Positions 1 through 8,870 of a stretch of 64,000 bases of DNA are shown here, piece after piece. The translations under genes and the position numbers were made by a program. The notes beneath the pieces were generated by a model. That model made no database searches and had not been told where the DNA came from. It saw only the letters and a program-made list of their open reading frames with translations. Source of the stretch: Pseudomonas sp. (lineage in GTDB: Bacteria > Pseudomonadota > Gammaproteobacteria > Pseudomonadales > Pseudomonadaceae). How positions within the stretch are numbered: position 1 is the stretch's first letter; each line of letters opens with the position of its first letter. The stretch is taken from the NCBI RefSeq assembly GCF_002796985.1, contig NZ_PEKX01000012.1, forward strand, positions 227,568-291,567, written 5' to 3'.

Positions 1-657
1 TGTCCTACGCCTTTTGCCGGTTATCTGGCATTGCCTGAAGGCGCCGTCCTCAGCCTGTCGCCGGAGCGTTTCATCCAGCTCCACGGCAAGCAGGTGGAAA
101 CCCGCCCGATCAAGGGCACCCGCCCGCGCGGCGACACGCCCGAGGCCGACCAACAGAATGCCAAAGCCCTGCTCGCCAGCGAGAAGGACCGTGCCGAGAA
201 CCTGATGATCGTCGACCTGCTGCGCAACGACCTCGGCCGTAGCTGCCGCCCCGGCAGCGTGCGCGTGCCCGAGCTGTTCGCGGTGGAGACCTATCCCAAC
301 GTGCACCACCTGGTCAGCAGCGTGCGTGGCGAACTGGCGGAAGGAAAGGACGCGCTGGACCTGCTCGAAGGCAGCTTCCCCGGCGGCTCCATCACCGGCG
401 CACCGAAGGTTCGCGCCCTGCAGATCATCGACGAGCTGGAACCGACCCAGCGCAGCATCTACTGCGGCAGCCTGCTCTACCTCGACGTACGTGGCGAAAT
501 GGACAGTTCCATCGCCATCCGCACCGTGCTGGTGAAGGACGGCCAGGCGTGCTGCTGGGGCGGCGGCGGCATCGTCGCCGATTCCAACTGGGAGGATGAA
601 TACGAGGAATCGCTGACCAAGGTGGACGTGCTCCTGCGGACCCTGGAAAGCCTCTGA
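1..657 (+). CDS. pabB: Aminodeoxychorismate synthase component I, 3' part
   Basis: The gene enters from the left edge of the window, so its N-terminal half is missing; the frame is open from base 1. The 218 visible residues are the C-terminal chorismate-binding fold of the PabB/TrpE family: IKGTRPRG, the DLLRNDLGR stretch, and GGSITGAPK followed by the GGGGIVADS loop near the end. PabB joins chorismate and ammonia to give aminodeoxychorismate for folate. PIKGTRPR, with Lys rather than Ala, favours PabB over TrpE. The gene converges on thrH, with a REP element and a bidirectional terminator between them. Confidence 0.93.
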   Translation, partial: CPTPFAGYLALPEGAVLSLSPERFIQLHGKQVETRPIKGTRPRGDTPEADQQNAKALLASEKDRAENLMIVDLLRNDLGRSCRPGSVRVPELFAVETYPNVHHLVSSVRGELAEGKDALDLLEGSFPGGSITGAPKVRALQIIDELEPTQRSIYCGSLLYLDVRGEMDSSIAIRTVLVKDGQACCWGGGGIVADSNWEDEYEESLTKVDVLLRTLESL

Positions 658-673
658 ATCCTGGCGCTTCCCT

Positions 674-763
674 GTCGGAGCGAGCTTGCTCGCGAACAGA
701 TTCCCGGCCACGTCGACGTGCGCGGTTCGCGAGCAATAACGATGGAGTCCCCCTCGCTCCTAC
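674..763. repeat. REP palindrome pair (type A)
   Basis: Two inverted copies of the Pseudomonas repeat GTAGGAGCGAGCTTGCTCGC face each other across a short spacer. The right arm is a shortened variant (GCGAGCAATAAC...CCTCGCTCCTAC). Related copies recur across the window. Confidence 0.85.
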
Positions 764-781
764 AAAAAGCCACCACAAAAG

Positions 782-809
782 AAAAAGCCCCGCTGATGCG
801 GGGCTTTTT
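782..809. terminator. Bidirectional rho-independent terminator
   Basis: The stem GCCCCGC-TGAT-GCGGGGC is flanked by AAAAA and TTTTT. It can therefore terminate pabB from the left and thrH from the right. Confidence 0.88.
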
Positions 810-823
810 CATCACAGCCAGTC

Positions 824-1441
824 TTACAGGCTGAGCGGGCGGTTGGACGCCTTGAGGAACTCCTTTTTCAGGTCCTCATAGGTGTGCACGGCCGGGAACT
901 GCGGGAACTCGCGAATCACGTTTTCCGGCGCGTGGAACAGGATGCCGGCGTGGGCTTCGGAGAGCATGGTGGTGTCGTTGTAGGAATCGCCAGCGGCGAT
1001 CACACGGTAGTACAGGCTCTTGAAGGCGATAACCGACTGACGCTTCGGATCCTTCTGGCGCAGTTGGTAATCCACCACGCGATCGGTCTCGTCAGTGATC
1101 AGCTTGTGGCACAGCAGGGTCGGGAAACCGAGCTGGCGCATCAGCGGCTGGGAGAATTCGTAGAAGGTGTCGGAGAGAATCACCACCTGGAAGCGCTCGC
1201 GCAGCCAGTCGACGAACTCCACTGCGCCTTCCAGCGGCTTCAGGGTGGCGATCACTTCCTGGATGTCGGACAGCTTCAGGCCGTGCTCATCGAGGATGCG
1301 CAGACGCTGCTTCATCAGCACGTCGTAATCCGGAATATCGCGAGTCGTCGCCTTGAGCGCATCGATACCGGTTTTTTCAGCGAAGGCGATCCAGATTTCC
1401 GGAACCAGAACCCCTTCCAGGTCGAGACAGGCGATTTCCAC
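824..1441 (-). CDS. thrH: Phosphoserine phosphatase / homoserine phosphotransferase ThrH
   Basis: A 205-residue HAD-superfamily protein that starts at GTG, preceded by GGGGAAA. The nucleophile motif is DLEG (Asp7, Glu9), the hallmark of ThrH as opposed to the DxDxT of SerB. Later motifs include VILSDTFYEF and AAGDSYNDTTM. Known ThrH of P. aeruginosa dephosphorylates phosphoserine and can pass the phosphate to homoserine, linking serine and threonine synthesis. Length matches the family. It is divergent from cysH, with 189 bases between them. Confidence 0.95.
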   Translation of the reverse strand: MEIACLDLEGVLVPEIWIAFAEKTGIDALKATTRDIPDYDVLMKQRLRILDEHGLKLSDIQEVIATLKPLEGAVEFVDWLRERFQVVILSDTFYEFSQPLMRQLGFPTLLCHKLITDETDRVVDYQLRQKDPKRQSVIAFKSLYYRVIAAGDSYNDTTMLSEAHAGILFHAPENVIREFPQFPAVHTYEDLKKEFLKASNRPLSL

Positions 1442-1630
1442 GAACGATTTCCCCGCAGGATTGACTTGAGAGGCGGCACTCTAGCCGCTCGCTCCCAGCG
1501 GCGCAACGCGCCACTTATACCCAAACACCACAGTCTACCTTCCTGATGGTTATTTAGGGGCATATCCGCCTCTTTGCTACCATCGCGCCCACAGAGCGCC
1601 TTGCGCCATTAAAACTAGGAATACCGCCTG

Positions 1631-2365
1631 ATGAGCCTCCCATTCGATATCGCGGAAATCGCCGCGAGCTATGCCAGCAAATCCCCGCAGGACATCTTGA
1701 AGCTTGCCTTCGAGCACTTCGGCGATGAGCTGTGGATTTCCTTCAGCGGCGCCGAGGACGTGGTGCTGGTGGACATGGCCTGGAAGCTCAACAAGAACGT
1801 CAAGGTGTTCAGCCTGGACACCGGCCGCCTGCACCCGGAGACCTACCGCTTCATCGAGCAGGTCCGTGAGCACTACGGCATCGCCATCGAAGTGATGACC
1901 CCGGACCCGCGCCTGCTGGAGCCGTTCGTCAAGGAAAAGGGCCTGTTCAGTTTCTTCAAGGACGGCCACGGCGAATGCTGTGGCATCCGCAAGATCGAGC
2001 CGCTCAAGCGCAAGCTGTCTACCGTCACCGCGTGGGCCACCGGCCAGCGCAAGGACCAGAGCCCCGGCACCCGCAGCCAGGTCGCCGTGGTCGAACTGGA
2101 CGGCGCCTTCTCTACCCCGGAGAAACCGCTGGTCAAATTCAACCCGCTGGCCAGCATGAGCAGCGAGGACGTCTGGGCCTACATCCGCATGCTGGAAATC
2201 CCCTACAACAGCCTGCACGAGCGCGGCTTCATCAGTATCGGCTGCGAGCCTTGCACCCGCCCGGTGCTGCCGAACCAGCACGAGCGCGAAGGTCGCTGGT
2301 GGTGGGAAGAAGCCACGCAGAAAGAGTGCGGTCTGCACGCCGGCAATTTGATCAGCAAGGCCTGA
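1631..2365 (+). CDS. cysH: Adenylylsulfate (APS) reductase, [4Fe-4S] type
   Basis: This 244-residue assimilatory enzyme reduces APS to sulfite with thioredoxin. Four cysteines bind the [4Fe-4S] cluster that separates APS reductases from PAPS reductases: the CC pair at 116-117 (ECCGIRK) and Cys205/Cys208 (GCEPCTRP). The catalytic cysteine is Cys233 in KECGLH near the C terminus. The phosphosulfate-binding [10 protein letters not shown] sits at 37-46. AGGA lies about 10 bases before the ATG. cysB, its likely activator, is 1.9 kb downstream on the opposite strand. Confidence 0.96.
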   Translation: MSLPFDIAEIAASYASKSPQDILKLAFEHFGDELWISFSGAEDVVLVDMAWKLNKNVKVFSLDTGRLHPETYRFIEQVREHYGIAIEVMTPDPRLLEPFVKEKGLFSFFKDGHGECCGIRKIEPLKRKLSTVTAWATGQRKDQSPGTRSQVAVVELDGAFSTPEKPLVKFNPLASMSSEDVWAYIRMLEIPYNSLHERGFISIGCEPCTRPVLPNQHEREGRWWWEEATQKECGLHAGNLISKA

Positions 2366-2450
2366 GGCCTTACCCTCGGCTGACGGAAATTCCCAAGTCA
2401 GCCCGCAGCCCAGGATCGGACGCCTGCATGCCTGCGGCGGAGCCGATTCC

Positions 2451-2795
2451 ATGCGCATCACCCTGGTGAAGAAGGTCCTGGCCGATGGCCAGGACTGCCG
2501 CAAGTGCCGCGAAGTTCACGAACGCCTGGTCAAGGGCGGCTACCTCAATCGCATCGACCGCACCCTGGTCGCCGACGAGCGCAACCCCGCCAGCACCGGC
2601 TGGCTGGTTGCCGCCCAATACGGCGTGGATACCGCGCCCTTCTTCGTCGTCCGCCACGATGACGGCCGCGAGGTGGTCTACACGGTGTTCATGAGCTTCC
2701 TCCACGAAGTCCTCGAAGGCCGTGGCGAACTCCCGCTGGACTCCCGCGAAGCCCTGGCCGAACTGGCCCAGCGCGACGATCTCGACCGCCTATAA
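2451..2795 (+). CDS. Small thioredoxin-fold-like protein downstream of cysH
   Basis: A 114-residue cytoplasmic protein with no signal peptide. It carries a CxxC (Cys16-Arg-Lys-Cys19) after a beta-strand-like MRITLVKKVL, then GVDTAPFFVV, a cis-Pro-type TAPF motif typical of thioredoxin folds. GGAG lies 8 bases before the ATG. It sits 85 bases after cysH in the same direction, with no terminator evident between. A role as redox partner in sulfur assimilation is an inference from this position. Real gene likely; precise function unknown. Confidence 0.8.
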   Translation: MRITLVKKVLADGQDCRKCREVHERLVKGGYLNRIDRTLVADERNPASTGWLVAAQYGVDTAPFFVVRHDDGREVVYTVFMSFLHEVLEGRGELPLDSREALAELAQRDDLDRL

Positions 2796-2887
2796 GCGCA
2801 CGCTTGTAAACGTCGACCTTGACGCTTTCTTGATGGGTGATCGGCCAGACTGTTCACCCCTCTCCTGATGCACAAGGAAGCTTCACC

Positions 2888-4072
2888 ATGGCCGACGGCA
2901 CGGACCGCACACGCCCGCGCATTCCTGGGACAGTCTGGGCGCTGGGTTTCGTCAGCCTGTTCATGGACGTGTCTTCCGAACTGCTGCACAGCCTGCTGCC
3001 GCTGTTCCTGGTCGGCAGCCTGGGGCTGAGCATGGTTGCAGTCGGCCTGATCGAGGGCATCGCCGAGGCTACCGCGCTGATCGTCAAGGTGTTCTCCGGC
3101 GCCATCAGCGACTTCCTTGGCCGGCGCAAGGGCCTGGTGCTGTTCGGCTACGGCCTGGCGGCGCTGTCCAAGCCGCTGTTCCCGCTGGCCACTTCCGGCG
3201 AGACCATCTTCGCCGCACGCCTGCTCGACCGCATTGGCAAAGGTATTCGCGGTGCGCCGCGTGATGCGCTGATCGCCGACGTTTCGCCACCCTCGATTCG
3301 CGGTGCGTGCTTTGGCTTGCGCCAGTCCATGGACACCGTCGGCGCTTTCGCCGGCCCCGTGCTGGCCATTGCCCTGATGCTCTGGCTGGGCAACAACCTG
3401 CCGCTGGTGTTCTGGTTCGCCTGCATTCCAGCCGGTATTGCGGTGCTAGCCATCGTGTTCTTCGTCAAGGAACCGGAGCACGCCGAAGGCCCTCATCGCT
3501 TCCGCTCCCCCATCCACCGCGACGCACTGCGCAGCTTCCCGGCGCGTTACTGGTGGGTGGTCGGCATCGGCGCGGTGTTCACTCTCGCCCGCTTCAGCGA
3601 GGCCTTCCTGGTGCTGCGCGCCCAGGATATCGGCTTGCCGATGGCCTGGACGCCGGTGGTGATGGTGGTGATGGCGCTGCTGTTCATGTTGTCGGCCTAC
3701 CCGGTGGGCTGGTGGTCGGACCGCACCGACCGCACCGGCCTGCTGGCCATCGGCATGCTCCTGCTGGTGGTAGCCGACCTGCTGCTGGCCTGGGCCGACT
3801 CCACGCCGCTGATGCTCATCGGCGTGGCACTCTGGGGCCTGCACATGGGCTTCACCCAGGGGTTGCTGGCGACGCTGATCGCCGACACCACCCCGGCCGA
3901 TCTCAAGGGCACCGCCTTTGGCATGTTCAACCTCGCCAGCGGCATCGCCATGTTGCTCGCCAGCGTGCTGGCCGGCTGGTTGTGGCAGAGCTACGGCGCC
4001 AGCTGGACCTTTCTTATCGGCGCAGCGCTGGCCCTCGCCGCCTTGCTGTTGCTGCGCTGGCGCATCCACTGA
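2888..4072 (+). CDS. MFS transporter
   Basis: A 394-residue major facilitator protein with about 12 hydrophobic segments. The inter-helix 2-3 motif of the family appears as SDFLGRRKG near residue 73, and DRIGKGIRGAPRDALIAD follows helix 4. That second motif is shared with a subgroup of putative drug/metabolite antiporters. I chose ATG 2888 because AAGGAAG precedes it; an upstream ATG at 2837 lacks a ribosome site and would add a non-membrane tail. Substrate cannot be read from the sequence. It converges on cysB. Confidence 0.88.
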   Translation: MADGTDRTRPRIPGTVWALGFVSLFMDVSSELLHSLLPLFLVGSLGLSMVAVGLIEGIAEATALIVKVFSGAISDFLGRRKGLVLFGYGLAALSKPLFPLATSGETIFAARLLDRIGKGIRGAPRDALIADVSPPSIRGACFGLRQSMDTVGAFAGPVLAIALMLWLGNNLPLVFWFACIPAGIAVLAIVFFVKEPEHAEGPHRFRSPIHRDALRSFPARYWWVVGIGAVFTLARFSEAFLVLRAQDIGLPMAWTPVVMVVMALLFMLSAYPVGWWSDRTDRTGLLAIGMLLLVVADLLLAWADSTPLMLIGVALWGLHMGFTQGLLATLIADTTPADLKGTAFGMFNLASGIAMLLASVLAGWLWQSYGASWTFLIGAALALAALLLLRWRIH

Positions 4073-4087
4073 GGCGCGGCGCCTTTT

Positions 4088-4178
4088 GTAGGAGCGAGCT
4101 TGCTCGCGAACGGAATCACCGGCCACATCCATGCAGGGCAATTCGCGAACAAGGACTGGGCGTCCCCCTCGGCCCTAC
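4088..4178. repeat. REP palindrome pair (type A)
   Basis: The left arm is GTAGGAGCGAGCTTGCTCGC. The right arm is degenerate (TTCGCGAACAAGGACTGGG...CCCTAC). It lies just after the MFS gene. Confidence 0.8.
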
Positions 4179-4214
4179 CAAGAGCCACCTCAAGGCCCAG
4201 CCCTCCAGACAAAC

Positions 4215-4250
4215 AAAAACGCCGCGTCCCCTTTTGGGATCGCGGCGTTT
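4215..4250. terminator. Bidirectional terminator between MFS gene and cysB
   Basis: AAAAACGCCGCG and CGCGGCGTTT form the stem around a TCCCCTTTTGGGAT loop region, with A and T tracts on both sides. Confidence 0.8.
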
Positions 4251-4286
4251 CCTCTGAGACCAGCGCCGATCAAGCGGCGCTTTGCA

Positions 4287-5331
<1,045 letters not shown>

Positions 5332-5427
5332 TAAGGAATAAAACTAGACGTTTTTTTTCGCCCTGCATGCCATTCGTCTAAAGCCGCACAGAGAATCCGG
5401 GCTTGTCCGACGTATCGTCACATTCGT

Positions 5428-5913
5428 TCAGCGGTGCTGCAGCATCGGTACCAGATAGACCGGCACCTCGGCCAACTGCACCAGGCGTGCGGCAGTGCGC
5501 CCCAGCGGCGTGTTCTGGCCATCCCCATGGCTGTGACTGCCGGCGACGATGATGTCGACGTCCAGGCGCTTGGCCTCGTCAAGGATCACCATCGGTGCGT
5601 CTCCCTGCACCACCCGCACAGTGCGGATCAACTCGGCGTCCTGGCGCGCCTCCCCCAGCTCATCGCGAAACCCCTCCATCACGCGCTGTTCGATGCTGCC
5701 CATGACGTTGGTCAGGCCATTGGTGCGCATCTCGTTCAGCGTGCCTTCGTCCAGGTAGGTCTGCAGGACGGACTCGGCGAACAGCCCCAGCGGCTCCACC
5801 GCATGCACGACATACAGCTCGGCACCGTAGGCACGGGCCAGCGAAAGTGCGTGCAGAAGGACGTAGGGGGCGTAAAGGCCGAGGTCAGTGGCGTAAAGAA
5901 TCGTTCGGATCAT
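5428..5913 (-). CDS. Universal stress protein (UspA family)
   Basis: 161 residues forming one Usp domain. It begins with TILYATDLG and ends with the nucleotide loop region AGSHSHGDGQNTPLGRTA at about 124-141, then VPVYLVP. That loop resembles the ATP-binding G-2x-G-9x-G(S/T) motif, so the protein probably binds nucleotide. A strong GAGGAGG precedes the ATG. It follows cysB in orientation but is upstream of it in transcription, with a 166-base gap containing the cysB promoter region. Confidence 0.92.
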   Translation of the reverse strand: MIRTILYATDLGLYAPYVLLHALSLARAYGAELYVVHAVEPLGLFAESVLQTYLDEGTLNEMRTNGLTNVMGSIEQRVMEGFRDELGEARQDAELIRTVRVVQGDAPMVILDEAKRLDVDIIVAGSHSHGDGQNTPLGRTAARLVQLAEVPVYLVPMLQHR

Positions 5914-6009
5914 GCGGCCTCCTCGACTGCCAGCACGGCGGGGCCTATCCAGCAGCGTAGCAGGAGAACGCGCGCCCCTCCGAGAAGGCCGACTGTCGCG
6001 GCCGGATGG

Positions 6010-6921
6010 CTATCCGGCGACCTTCTTCTCGTTACTCACGCCGTGGGGGACGTGGCCGGTCGCCACCACGTCTCGCGCCCTCTCGCAGTGCATCGGCTGA
6101 TCGTCGAAAAACACGTCGGCGGCGAAGGCTTCGAGGAAGGCGGCTTTGTCCAGGCCACCCAGGAACAGCGACTCATCCAGGCGGATGTCCCACTCGCGCA
6201 GGGTGCGAATCACCCGCTCGTGAGCCGGGGCCGAGCGCGCGGTGACCAGCGCCGTGCGGATCGGGCAGGACTCCTGCGGGAAGGCCTGCTGCACGCGGTT
6301 GAGCGCCTTCAGGAAGGGCTTGAACGGCCCACCGCCCAGCGGTTCGCGGGCGGACTCGCGCTCGTGGGTCTGGAAGGCTTCCAGCCCACCTTGCTGGTAG
6401 ACACGCTCGGAGTCGTCGGAGAACAGCACTGCATCGCCATCGAAGGCGAAGCGCAGCTCGCCGCTGGCTTCCCGGCGGGTGCCGCCGGAAAGAATGGTCG
6501 CGGCGGCAAAGCCCGCTTCCAGTGCGTTGCGCACGTCCTCTATGTGGGTGGAGAGAAACAGGTGGCAGTTGAACGCCTTGAGGTAGGGATACGGGCTACG
6601 GCCGCCGACGAAGGCGGCGCGGGAAATGCCCAGGCCGTAGTGCTGGATGGAGTTGAACACGCGCAGGCCGGTGTCGGCGCTATTGCGCGAGACCAGGACA
6701 ACTTCCACCGGCGCACTGTCGGTCCCGCCGTTGAGGGCGAGCAGCTTCTGCACCAGGGCAAAGGCATCGCCCGGCGGCAGGACTTCGTCCTCGCGGTCGA
6801 TCTGGTACTGGCGATAGGCTTCGACACCCTCGCTTTCATAGACCTGATGGCTTTCCCGCAGGTCGAACAGTGCCCGCGAGGAGATCGCCACCACCAGCTT
6901 GTCGCCCAGCCCTTTTGCCAT
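6010..6921 (-). CDS. Cytosolic 5'-nucleotidase family protein
   Basis: 303 residues with the features of the 5'-nucleotidase family related to animal NT5C1 (Pfam PF06189, by recognition): VVAISSRALFDL at the N terminus, VVLVSRNSADTGLRVFNSI, FDGDAVLFSDDSE and FFDDQP near the C terminus. These Asp-rich motifs correspond to the HAD-like metal centre. It would dephosphorylate nucleoside monophosphates. GGGGGAAG precedes the ATG. It is the last gene of a three-gene operon, 17 bases after the ketopantoate-reductase-like gene. Confidence 0.85.
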   Translation of the reverse strand: MAKGLGDKLVVAISSRALFDLRESHQVYESEGVEAYRQYQIDREDEVLPPGDAFALVQKLLALNGGTDSAPVEVVLVSRNSADTGLRVFNSIQHYGLGISRAAFVGGRSPYPYLKAFNCHLFLSTHIEDVRNALEAGFAAATILSGGTRREASGELRFAFDGDAVLFSDDSERVYQQGGLEAFQTHERESAREPLGGGPFKPFLKALNRVQQAFPQESCPIRTALVTARSAPAHERVIRTLREWDIRLDESLFLGGLDKAAFLEAFAADVFFDDQPMHCERARDVVATGHVPHGVSNEKKVAG

Positions 6922-6938
6922 GCTTCCCCCGGTATCCG

Positions 6939-7886
6939 TCAGCGAGCCTGGTTGCGTGCGTCGATGAAACGCAGCGCGCGATACAGCGCCTCGATCTTCG
7001 GCAACTCACGTCCTGCCTTGCGCGCTGCTTCCAGCGGCGCGGCGTAGATCGCCCCCAGTTCCAGTGGCCGGCGCTGGGCGAAATCATGGTACATGCTGGG
7101 CAGGTAGTCCGGCATGGCGTCGGTGGAGCTGAGCATTGCGCCGACAATGCCCGGAGGCAGCGAGTACCCGCAAGCGGCGGCGCCAGCGATCACTTCCTCC
7201 ATCAACTCGGCCACCAGGACGCGGCTGTCGGGGTTGTCCATGATCGCCCGCGAGCCGCTGTCGAGCAGCACGGAGAGGCCGTTGTAAGGGATATTCCAGA
7301 CCAGCTTCTGCCAACGCGCCTGTTCCAGGTTGGGCATGGCGTTGGAGTCCAGGCCGGCGCTGCGGAACAGCGCGGCGCCCTCCTCCACGATCGCCTGGCT
7401 TGCTTCGGTCTCCTGCGCGGAGCCCGAGTGATATCCGATGTTCACCCCACCGAAGGCCTGGTGTTCGATCACGCCCGGTTCAGCGCGGTGCACACAGATG
7501 AAGCACAGCCCACCCAGCAGGTGGATATGTTCGGGCAGCAGCGCACGCAACTCGTCTTCCACGGCAAGGCCGTTCTGCAGCAGCAGGACCTTGGCACCCT
7601 GCGCAGCGGCCTGAATGATCAGCGGCGCAAGGTCGGCGTTGCTGGTGGTCTTGGCGCCCACCAACAACCAGTCGCAGGGCGGCATCTTCGCCACGTCGTC
7701 GTAGGCATTTACCGGCGACAGGCTCAGCGCACCATGTACCTGGCTGTTCAGGCGCAGGCCGTTCTGCGCGACGGCGGCGTATTCGCTGCGCAGCAGGAAA
7801 TGAACGTCGTGGCCAGCGCGGGCCAGCATCAGGCCATAGAAACCGCCAATGGCGCCGGTTCCAATGATGCCGATTGGCAGATTCAT
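6939..7886 (-). CDS. 2-dehydropantoate 2-reductase family oxidoreductase
   Basis: 315 residues. The N-terminal Rossmann motif GIIGTGAIGGFYG (7-19) and LLLQNGL match the ApbA/PanE family, as does the C-terminal helical domain with ARWQKLVWNIPYNGLSVL, whose lysine is the expected catalytic residue. PanE reduces ketopantoate with NADPH for coenzyme A synthesis, but Pseudomonas genomes carry several paralogues, so the substrate is uncertain. The ATG at 7886 overlaps the TGA of the thioredoxin-like gene by one base, which implies translational coupling. Confidence 0.9.
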   Translation of the reverse strand: MNLPIGIIGTGAIGGFYGLMLARAGHDVHFLLRSEYAAVAQNGLRLNSQVHGALSLSPVNAYDDVAKMPPCDWLLVGAKTTSNADLAPLIIQAAAQGAKVLLLQNGLAVEDELRALLPEHIHLLGGLCFICVHRAEPGVIEHQAFGGVNIGYHSGSAQETEASQAIVEEGAALFRSAGLDSNAMPNLEQARWQKLVWNIPYNGLSVLLDSGSRAIMDNPDSRVLVAELMEEVIAGAAACGYSLPPGIVGAMLSSTDAMPDYLPSMYHDFAQRRPLELGAIYAAPLEAARKAGRELPKIEALYRALRFIDARNQAR

Positions 7887-8272
7887 CAAGGCAATTCCTC
7901 AGCAGGGCGCGACAGAGCCGCGCGCAGGGCTTGGATCAGAGGTTCGGGGCGCAGCGCCGCGTGGACGGCCCCCAGGAAATGGCCGTCGCGCACCAGGAAC
8001 AGGGACGGCAGATGGAAGACCTCGTAGCGCTCCACCAGGCCGCCGCTGTGCCCGGCGTCGATCCAGCACAGGCGGTCCACCGGCAGGCCGAACTCCGGCA
8101 GCACCTGCCGCGCCCAGCGACAGGTGGAGCAGCCCGCACCGGTGAAAATCAGCAGCGATACGCCCGGCAGCTCCAGCAGCCGGCGGTCGGCATCCAGGTC
8201 GGTCAGCTCCAGGGCCGGCACTATACTCAAGGTGCCGCCACTATAAAGATTGCAGTCGGAGCGTTCCGTCAT
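7886..8272 (-). CDS. Thioredoxin-like protein with CSTC motif
   Basis: 128 residues. SLLIFTGAGCSTCRWARQVLPEF carries the active-site pair Cys48/Cys51 and HLPSLFLVRDG carries the cis-proline. The active site is CSTC, not the thioredoxin CGPC, so its redox potential and role may differ. It starts the operon with the reductase and 5'-nucleotidase. The ATG at 8272 has AGGA 8 bases upstream. Its start codon overlaps by two bases the ATG of the divergent PilZ gene, so its leader lies inside that gene. A later GTG would avoid the overlap but lacks a clear ribosome site. Confidence 0.85.
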   Translation of the reverse strand: MTERSDCNLYSGGTLSIVPALELTDLDADRRLLELPGVSLLIFTGAGCSTCRWARQVLPEFGLPVDRLCWIDAGHSGGLVERYEVFHLPSLFLVRDGHFLGAVHAALRPEPLIQALRAALSRPAEELP

Positions 8273-8690
8273 GCGTCAGTTCCTGCGTCACCCTTGCGAC
8301 CTTCCGGTCGAGCTGATCATCCGCAAGCAGACCTTCCTGCCGCGCCAGCGGTTGCACAATATCAGCCTCGGCGGTGTGGCGTGCAACTCACCGCGAGGAT
8401 TTCGCCGCGGCACGTCCATCGAACTGCACATTCCCCTGCTGGGCGACGCCGCACGCTATCCAGGCATCGTCGCCTGGAGCCGCAAGCAGAACAGCGATTA
8501 CCGCGTCGGCATCGCCTTCATCGACGAAGACACCCTGTTTCGCGCGCGGATGATTGAGCAGGTCTGCCAGATCGAACACTACCGCCGCCAGCAGATGCTG
8601 ACCCTGGGCAACGATCAGCCGATCGAGGATCTTGCGCTGGAATGGATCGCGCAGAACGCCGCGGACTTCCCATTGTTTTGCGCGGTCTGA
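8271..8690 (+). CDS. PilZ domain protein
   Basis: 139 residues. The N terminus has RxxxR (Arg2-Arg6, MRQFLRHP) and then NISLGG (Asn30-x-Ser32-x-x-Gly35), the two halves of the cyclic-di-GMP-binding PilZ signature, except that Asp is replaced by Asn. Binding is plausible but may be weak. The remaining C-terminal tail is helical (RARMIEQVCQIEHYRRQQ). GGAG 9 bases upstream supports ATG 8271 over the TTG at 8250. It is divergent from the thioredoxin-like gene with overlapping start codons. Confidence 0.85.
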   Translation: MRQFLRHPCDLPVELIIRKQTFLPRQRLHNISLGGVACNSPRGFRRGTSIELHIPLLGDAARYPGIVAWSRKQNSDYRVGIAFIDEDTLFRARMIEQVCQIEHYRRQQMLTLGNDQPIEDLALEWIAQNAADFPLFCAV

Positions 8691-8870
8691 TCGCCGCCCC
8701 GCAGAAAGTGGCGCAAATGCCCGTGATCCGGGCATTTTCCTGCGTCGGCCCATTGTCGAGGCCACGCAGGAACGGTTAAGGTTCGGGTTCCCCTTAGCGA
8801 CACCAATGCCTGCGCCCCATCGCACGGGGATTTCTGGCGGCCGGCACCCGTGACCTGATTGAGTACCACG

